DNA from: Undaria pinnatifida
Lineage: Eukaryota > Sar > Phaeophyceae > Laminariales > Alariaceae
NCBI GenBank assembly: GCA_012845835.1
Contig: JABAKD010000015.1
Location: 10,726,845-10,790,844, forward strand
Direction: 5' to 3'
DNA: 64,000 bases
Below the pieces are notes generated by a model. It ran no database searches and was not told the DNA's origin. It saw nothing but the letters and a program-made list of their open reading frames with translations. Positions 58,309 through 64,000 of this stretch are shown piece by piece (the first letter of the stretch is position 1; every line of letters starts with the position of its first letter). The position numbers were made by a program, and so were the translations under genes.

Positions 58309-58402
58309 CTGCGAGGGCGAAAAAGAACAAGCGAAACCACCAAGCGGTTCCACAAGGAGGGGACGGGGGGGCATACTCAGTAGTAGCTTGCTTTAGTAGA
58401 AC

Positions 58403-58545
58403 GAGGGGGGGGGAGGGGCGTACTCAGTTGTTGCTTGCCATAGTCATTTGACCAAGACGGAGCACCCTTACTACACTAGAGACACCTACGACGGTTAGGC
58501 GCTACGGTTCTTCCACATATTACATAGAAGTTTTTCGGGCGGGGG
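58403..58545 (-). mobile_element. LINE 3'-end fragment
   Basis: GGGGGGGGAGGGG, then CGTACTCAGTTGTTGCTTGC, GACGGAGCACCCTTACTACA and ACGACGGTTAGGCGCTACGG. Just upstream of exon 1. A further worn copy is at about 62,955-63,035. Confidence 0.7.
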
Positions 58546-59984
58546 GAGGGGGGGGGGGGGTACGACGGCAGCGGACGCATCGCATGATGGAGCTCGAGTT
58601 CTACGGCAGTTTTCGCCCCCCGGAAAATACATGCCATCCAGGTTTCGTTGCGACGAAGCACCGTCTGATACGTGGTGCTCATAGTTTTAGCGACGAGCAG
58701 GCGCTGCATCCAGCGAGTGCAACGAGTGCTCAGGGTGGAGACCACTACGGCGGCTAATGCCAATGGGGATGGGTGAAGCAGGGGACAAGACGCCCTGAAT
58801 CCTGTTTTGGGTACCAGGTAGCTGCAATATGCGCCCAGCGGGATACAAGGTCAACAGGATTTTAACAATAACTGAACTGCGATTTCAAGCGTTTCAGTGA
58901 ATTGAGGGCCGCGATGGAGGGAAACGCTCGGGGGTTTCGACAAAACCAATGCCGAATGCACTTTTCGACAGGGTGCGCTACGTGTTTGTTTCTTCGTTTT
59001 TTTTTGCTGTTTGGTTGTTGTTGGTGTGTTCCGGAGGTACGCAGGAGGTGCGGTCGAACGCCTCGCGCGGAGTAAGCGGAACTACAACAGCAGCTGTACA
59101 ACAGTCATGTGTGTCGGATATGATACCGAAGATACGTACCAGTTATAGAACAAGTATCAATATCAGTACAGCCGCCACTCTTGTTCTCCGCGCGCAGAGT
59201 GGAATGTGGAGAGCCCTCTCGATTGTCGGCATCATGCGAGCTGGTGACCAGTGGCGACACCTCCTTAACCCCTATAGTACTGCAGGTCCCAGAAACCTAT
59301 ACTTGTATCTGAGTCTATTTTCAAGTGATTTTGTCCCCAAATTGGGACTGCAGTCCTCTATAAGTGGGTTAATGAAACAGAAGACCGCCCGTCGACGTAG
59401 CTGCTGCTGTATGGGTAGTCCACACATATTCGCACGAAGTACTCTGATAGAACGGCTCGCCCTACGAATGCATGCCTCCGTACTGCCGACTACTAGTGAT
59501 ACACATTATTGCGTTTTTTCTCAAATTCACCCCAGCGACGTCCTTAGGGGGCCCATCCCCAACTCCTAAAACGATCCTATTCTAACTTCAAGTGTTTTGT
59601 CCCCATGTCGGGACTGCGGTGCTAAAAGGGTTAACCCGTATTTCGTATGGGTTAAGGTTAGAGTCAGCGTTAGGGCTAGGGTTAGTTCCATGGTTGTGAA
59701 AAATGTAGACCCGTATATCGCGCGAGAAGGGGACGTTGGCAACTCTTGCTGGCCTGCGAGCGAGCCCCTGACCGTTCGGATCCCTTTCCAAATTCCAGCT
59801 ATTAGTATCGGTTCATACTGCTGTACCGGTACGTATTCATAGAAGACCTACAACAGTAGTAACAGTAGTTTGAGCCCTTGACTGACCGCCTCCCTACGCA
59901 AAAACGAGTATAACAAGGGCAAAAGGGTGCCTTGACGGGGCCAAAAATACCGTTTTTTTATGAGGATCATTTTTCCTTCTTCCG

Positions 59985-60515
59985 ATTACACCCGGATTCG
60001 AACCAACGAAGACCAGGATCACAAACGGAGTATATCTTCTAGACACAAAGTCACAGTTTTTTAGTGACTCTGTGGTGTTCTTCTCAGCGCTTCTCGCCGT
60101 CTCCTTTTTTATGAGTACACTATCAATGCTTTTTTATGAAACCTCCATTTTCCACACCAACTTTAAGACATTCTCCTCTCCGGACGGCTGAATCAATGCT
60201 TTTTTTATGATCCTTTTTTTTTCCGATGACACCCGGATTCGAATCAACGAACAGGCTCACGAGCGGACAGTCTATCTACTAGACCACAAAGTCACAGTAA
60301 CTCTGTGGTGTTTCTTCTCAGCGCTTCTCACCGTTTCCTTTTTTTATGAGTATACTTGCTTTTTTATGAGTATCAACATGTATATATTTTATATGACACC
60401 GGGGTTCGAACCCACGCACACCAGGCTCAGAAGCAGACAGTCTATTAATATCCACTACAAAGTCACAGTGACTCTGTGGTCTAGTGGATAGTCCTATAGA
60501 CCTACTTACACATAA
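59985..60515 (-). mobile_element. Three tandem tRNA-derived SINE copies
   Basis: Minus-strand units end ...GGTTCGAATCCGGGTGT (59,987-60,004), ...GATTCGAATCCGGGTGTCA (60,228-60,246) and ...GGGTTCGAACCCCGGTGTCA (60,394-60,413), each a good B box or T-arm. Upstream in each is GTGACTTTGTRGT(CTAGT)GGATA, an A-box-like 5' half. In the third copy acceptor-like ends TGACTTT and GGTGTCA could pair at most positions. The B box is followed by T-rich, not CCA-like, sequence. A second 5' half points the other way (plus, about 60,467-60,500). Confidence 0.68.
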
Positions 60516-62639
60516 TATCCATTTCCTGAGCGCCCTCCATTATTTTTGCTTCCCACACACTAACTTTAAGATATCCTCCTCTCCGGACGGCATTTTTTTT
60601 TTTTTCGATACCATGTACCGGTACTGCTACACCAGGTTGGTACATACCAGGTATCAGGCACTGCGGTATTGAATCACAATGCACGCCCAGCTCAGATCAG
60701 CCCAGTTATATATAGCCCAGCAGCGCAGCGCAGCGCCGTGCGGTGCCGTGCTTTGCCCTGCGCTGCGGCGCTGTGTCGTGCTGCGCTGTGCTTTCTTTCG
60801 ACCATACAGCAGCACCAGGTATGCGTGTTGTTGTGTACTCTTCTTTTTGCTTTTTCTTCATTTCATCGCTCTCGGTCCCAATCTTTCCCCCCCCCCGCAA
60901 ATTACACCCATACTGCCGATTAAAACGTGACACCGCCAACAAGCACACAGCGCAGCACAGGGCAATTTGCTCTGCACAAGCAGCTCTTGGAATTATCGAT
61001 TCGCTGTCCGCGCAAAATCATGGGCCTCTTCTTTTCCCCCTCTACATGTTTCAGCTGCATTTTTCCTGGCGCGAGCGTAGCGGGTGGCGTCAGCCGCCCG
61101 CGGAGCGGAGCCCTTGTACGTAATACTTACTGCTTGCTCTACATTGCTCTACGTTTCTGTACCACATTGCAATGCAACAAGACAACACACTGCAGGGGGC
61201 ACTATTTTCACACGATTTTTCTCCCAACCAAGTGGGGGCAATCTCGACGAAAATGGTCGCTTCGGGAAGAGCTCATCGAGATTTTTCCAGAGGCACATCG
61301 CCCACCGTATACGCTCCCCGCGCTTTCCAGAAAATCAGATTGGATATTTGTCCACGGGGGTTCTCTTATCATGCGTGTAATATGGGGTGGCGGGCTGGAC
61401 AGCCAGGTTGGACGTTTGTCCGGGGCGGTGTGTTATCATGCGTGTAATATGGGTTGGCGGGCTGGTCATCTAGTCAGTGTCATCGGTGTCTGGAGCCCAC
61501 AAATATAATAATACTGCTGTATGGAAAAGGTACACAAGTACGAGTATAACATCAGACGTCGACGCCAAGTCAATTGAATCAGTCGCCGACGCCAGGTCAA
61601 CTAACTGAGGGTGTATGTTCGGATCGCCCTCAATAAAACGACATCATGGCGAAACACCGTGCTGCAGCACAGCTAGGAGAAAGCTAGGCCGTTCCACTTG
61701 CCACATCGTAGGTTAACTCCCGATTTGACTTTTTACGTTTTTTCTGGCGGAAGAATGAATTGCGTCAGCTATGACATATGCGTGAACCACTTTTGGTTAC
61801 TTTTGGTTTGCTTGTGTATTCCCCCTGGGGTACTCCTCCGCTCCAGAGTGACTGGAGTCCGTCCTGTGGCCACGGACTTAATTATGCGAGTTAATGTGAG
61901 AACAACAACAACAACAACAACAACAATGACGCACCTGCTGCCGCTTCGTGCCGCAGTTTAATTCTAATATTAGCTCTCCAAACAGCAGTATATTCGTATC
62001 GTACGCAAAGCAGTACACAATCGGGGGTGGTAATCTAAGAGACGTCTGCGCGGCTGCTCTCTCGGTGTTCCCGACGAGAGCTCTGTGCACGTAGAGATGT
62101 GCCTGGTACCGGGAAATAAATAAATAAAAAATAAAGTAGCCTCCAATAGGGGAAGCTTGCGTTCACAGCTCCCAGAACATGCACAGCAGTGGACCAGGAG
62201 AAACACAAGTATGCTCCAGGACTAACCAACCTCGAGTGGCCACAGCGATCAAATATCGCACACACTGCATAAACCACCGACCTCAACACCGCCCGAGTCC
62301 GACAAACGCAGCAGCACTCCACATGAGCTTCGCGTACCTATTAATAGAGATTAGAGATGTATGCTCTCGGGTGTTCTTTCTTTTTTTTTGTCATTTCTTT
62401 TTTGCACACTTTTACATTTCCAGCACTGCTGGACAAGCTGTGGTCACAGGTGTCGTCCCTTCTTCCCCCCGGTTCTTGCCTTCCTTTTTCATCGCGCACA
62501 GGGTTCAGCAATCCCACTGCTCGTCGATTTTCCATCGAGTGTTGCTAACTCACGCTCTCGCGCTTTCCGCAAGTCAAGTTGTGCATAAGAAAAAGTCCCT
62601 ACGAAATTACACGAGTTCTGTGCATGCACTCGGGGGGAC

Positions 62640-62720
62640 TCGAACTCACGAAAACTGACCTACACCAGGCTCGAGGATATAACCTGATACGCCACCGGGG
62701 CGACCTATACCAGGTTGACT
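62640..62720 (-). other. tRNA-like element with intact B box
   Basis: The minus strand reads GTCGCCCCGGTGGCGTATCA GG, then CGTGAGTTCGAGTCCCCCCG. A box and B box are both recognisable with tRNA-like spacing, but the anticodon stem and acceptor pairing are poor. Best read as a tRNA pseudogene or SINE head, related to 53,597. Confidence 0.55.
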
Positions 62721-63556
62721 ACATTCGGGTCAGCTTACGATGACTGCTCCAGGACAAGCACAGCAGTGGACCCGAGGGGAAATATAAACATGCTGCAGGA
62801 CGCACGAACTTCTACTCTACACGGCTTGGTCCCTGGAGCACAATGTACTGCGCATGAAACGTAAATCGGCTTCAGTAGTTGCCGCTTGTGACGCTGTAGA
62901 TGCACATGAAACTTGTCCGTGCAGTGAGCACAGAGCGATGTTGCAGCCGGGGGGCGAGGGGAGGGACGTACTGATTAGTTGCTCGCCCTAGTCAATACAT
63001 CATTTATCCGCGTAACCCTTTTGAGACGGAGCTTGGACCGCCTTGTAACGTTCGCAGGACGCAGCCTTCACGTTACGCATGCCGTCTTGATCTTAAACGA
63101 GTATCGTTTGTATTAATAGTGTGGGCGCCCGCATCACGTGGATTGATCACTGAGCCTGTTATTTCGAGCGAGAGCGTCAAGCAAGTCGCCGACGATGCCC
63201 CCAAAAAACTGAGTCGGTCGAAGGCACGTCGCATGGCGAAGCAGGCGGTGTGCCGGCGGTTTCGGTCGCGGCAGCGGCATTGCATGTGAGACCAACTCGA
63301 ACCAACCGTGGCGTAGAGACAGCTTATTGACGCCGCCTTCAAAGCGTGCGCAGGTAAAACAGGTCGACAACGGCGACATCCCCCGCACTTCGTCGCTTCG
63401 CGGCTAAGCTTGCGCGGAGTGATACAAATCGTCTCAGGTCATCTCGCTACTTGTTGCCTGGTGCTAAAGAGTCTGCCGCAACCGTGCTGATGGAAAGCCT
63501 GTACATGGTGGCTTCCATTACATCTCACACCTGACTCTTAGGCTGATCATAGCTTT

Positions 63557-63829
63557 TTAGACAAAAATAGTCTTCTTGAAGTTCCAGACTCCACAGGGAC
63601 AAGACCAGTGCAAGGCCTTGGAGATTTGGGCCGACGTCGCTACGACGGGCTTTTTCGCCGTCATGGGGGCAGAATAAGGGGGTGTGGCCGTGGCTCCGGT
63701 CGCGGCAGCGGCATCGAACATGAGACCAATTCGAATCGACCATTTACAGAGCCAGGTTATTGACGCCGCCTTGAAAACATGTGCACGACCACCAGGTCGA
63801 GTAGCGGGCACGGCGATCACACTCTGCAT
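63557..63829 (-). pseudogene. Open segment with C-x-C motif, duplicated (unrecognised)
   Basis: A minus-strand frame of 90 codons ends ...ATSAQISKALHWSCPCGVWN FKKTIFV and a stop. The WxCPCGVWNF motif is reminiscent of the first half of a RanBP2-type zinc finger, but the second Cys pair is missing. A decayed copy lies at 63,134-63,390, sharing AAGGCGGCGTCAATAA and GGTCTCA...ATGC...GCCGCTGCCGCGACC. It could be the end of another gene or a transposon fragment; no splice sites were fixed. Confidence 0.3.
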
Positions 63830-64000
63830 AACTCTTAGCCGACCCCAACACTGATCGAATCCGACAATACAACATCATCGCCTTCTGTCTCTCCGCAACA
63901 ACACAGCAGTAGTGAAAACGTCGCGGTGAAGCAGTACGTACGTGAACATTTGGTCGATAACATAAGGACTGTTAGGCTATTTATATGCATATCAAACGGC

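Larger units (their letters stand above)
58309..64000. other. Upstream repeat region, no supported exon
   Basis: Holds LINE tails, a worn unit matching 23,990-24,130 (at about 59,505-59,700, with GGGCTAGGGTTAG), tRNA-like copies (59,985-60,515 and 62,640-62,720), the inverted partner of 44,330-44,700, a GCAGCGCAGCGC tract (60,720-60,790), three copies of a TATCATGCGTGTAATATGGG unit (61,366-61,470) and a duplicated open segment (63,070-63,830). The missing 5' exons of the large gene should lie here or beyond. Confidence 0.55.

Noticed and set aside
58476-58763. 95-codon minus-strand frame upstream of exon 1
   Set aside because: Part lies in a LINE tail; no donor leaves the phase needed by exon 1.
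58949-59569. 206-codon plus-strand frame beginning with a signal-like peptide
   Set aside because: The second half runs through a copy of the family 1 MITE unit and another dispersed repeat (also at 24,000), so the frame is fortuitous.

Overview
The window looks like nuclear DNA of an intron-rich eukaryote. Coding sequence is sparse and cut into short exons with GT...AG borders. Almost everything else is repeats: homopolymer G/C runs, micro- and minisatellites, short inverted-repeat elements, LTR miniatures and LINE tails. There are no bacterial operons, rRNA genes or CRISPR arrays. Base content is mixed, with interstitial TTAGGG-like blocks. A protist or alga fits best, but I cannot name a lineage from sequence alone.

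Two genes are supported. (1) On the minus strand, from at least 58,308 down to a TGA at 15,194, I trace 25 exons whose reading phases all agree. They total 3,882 nt (1,293 residues plus stop) over about 43 kb. They encode a chain of beta-rich units with a recurring G-D-P-D-L-Y-V type motif, Cys pairs and YY/YF strands. This resembles the bacterial pre-peptidase C-terminal (PPC) fold family. The last exon has one transmembrane segment and a Gly-rich tail, so the product is probably a type I cell-surface protein. The 5' end was not found. (2) On the plus strand, two exons (5,415-5,527 and 6,789-7,296) give the C-terminal part of an unrecognised protein with a Gly-rich linker, one hydrophobic segment and a QDEL end.

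Layout: 1-5.4 kb repeats; 5.4-7.3 kb plus-strand gene; 7.3-15.2 kb repeats including decayed copies of that gene's 3' end, a pair of miniature LTR elements (TRIMs) and a truncated LINE; 15.2-58.3 kb the large minus-strand gene with its repeat-filled introns; 58.3-64 kb repeats, tRNA-like SINE copies and a duplicated pair of open segments.

The most striking pattern is that many exons have decayed partial copies ('echoes') in the adjacent intron. Each copy covers an exon edge plus its splice site. Other notable items are two opposed TRIM elements with 4-bp target duplications and a tRNA T-arm inside, LINE and SINE families that end in poly(C), and hAT-like inverted-repeat elements carrying long GGGTC arrays.
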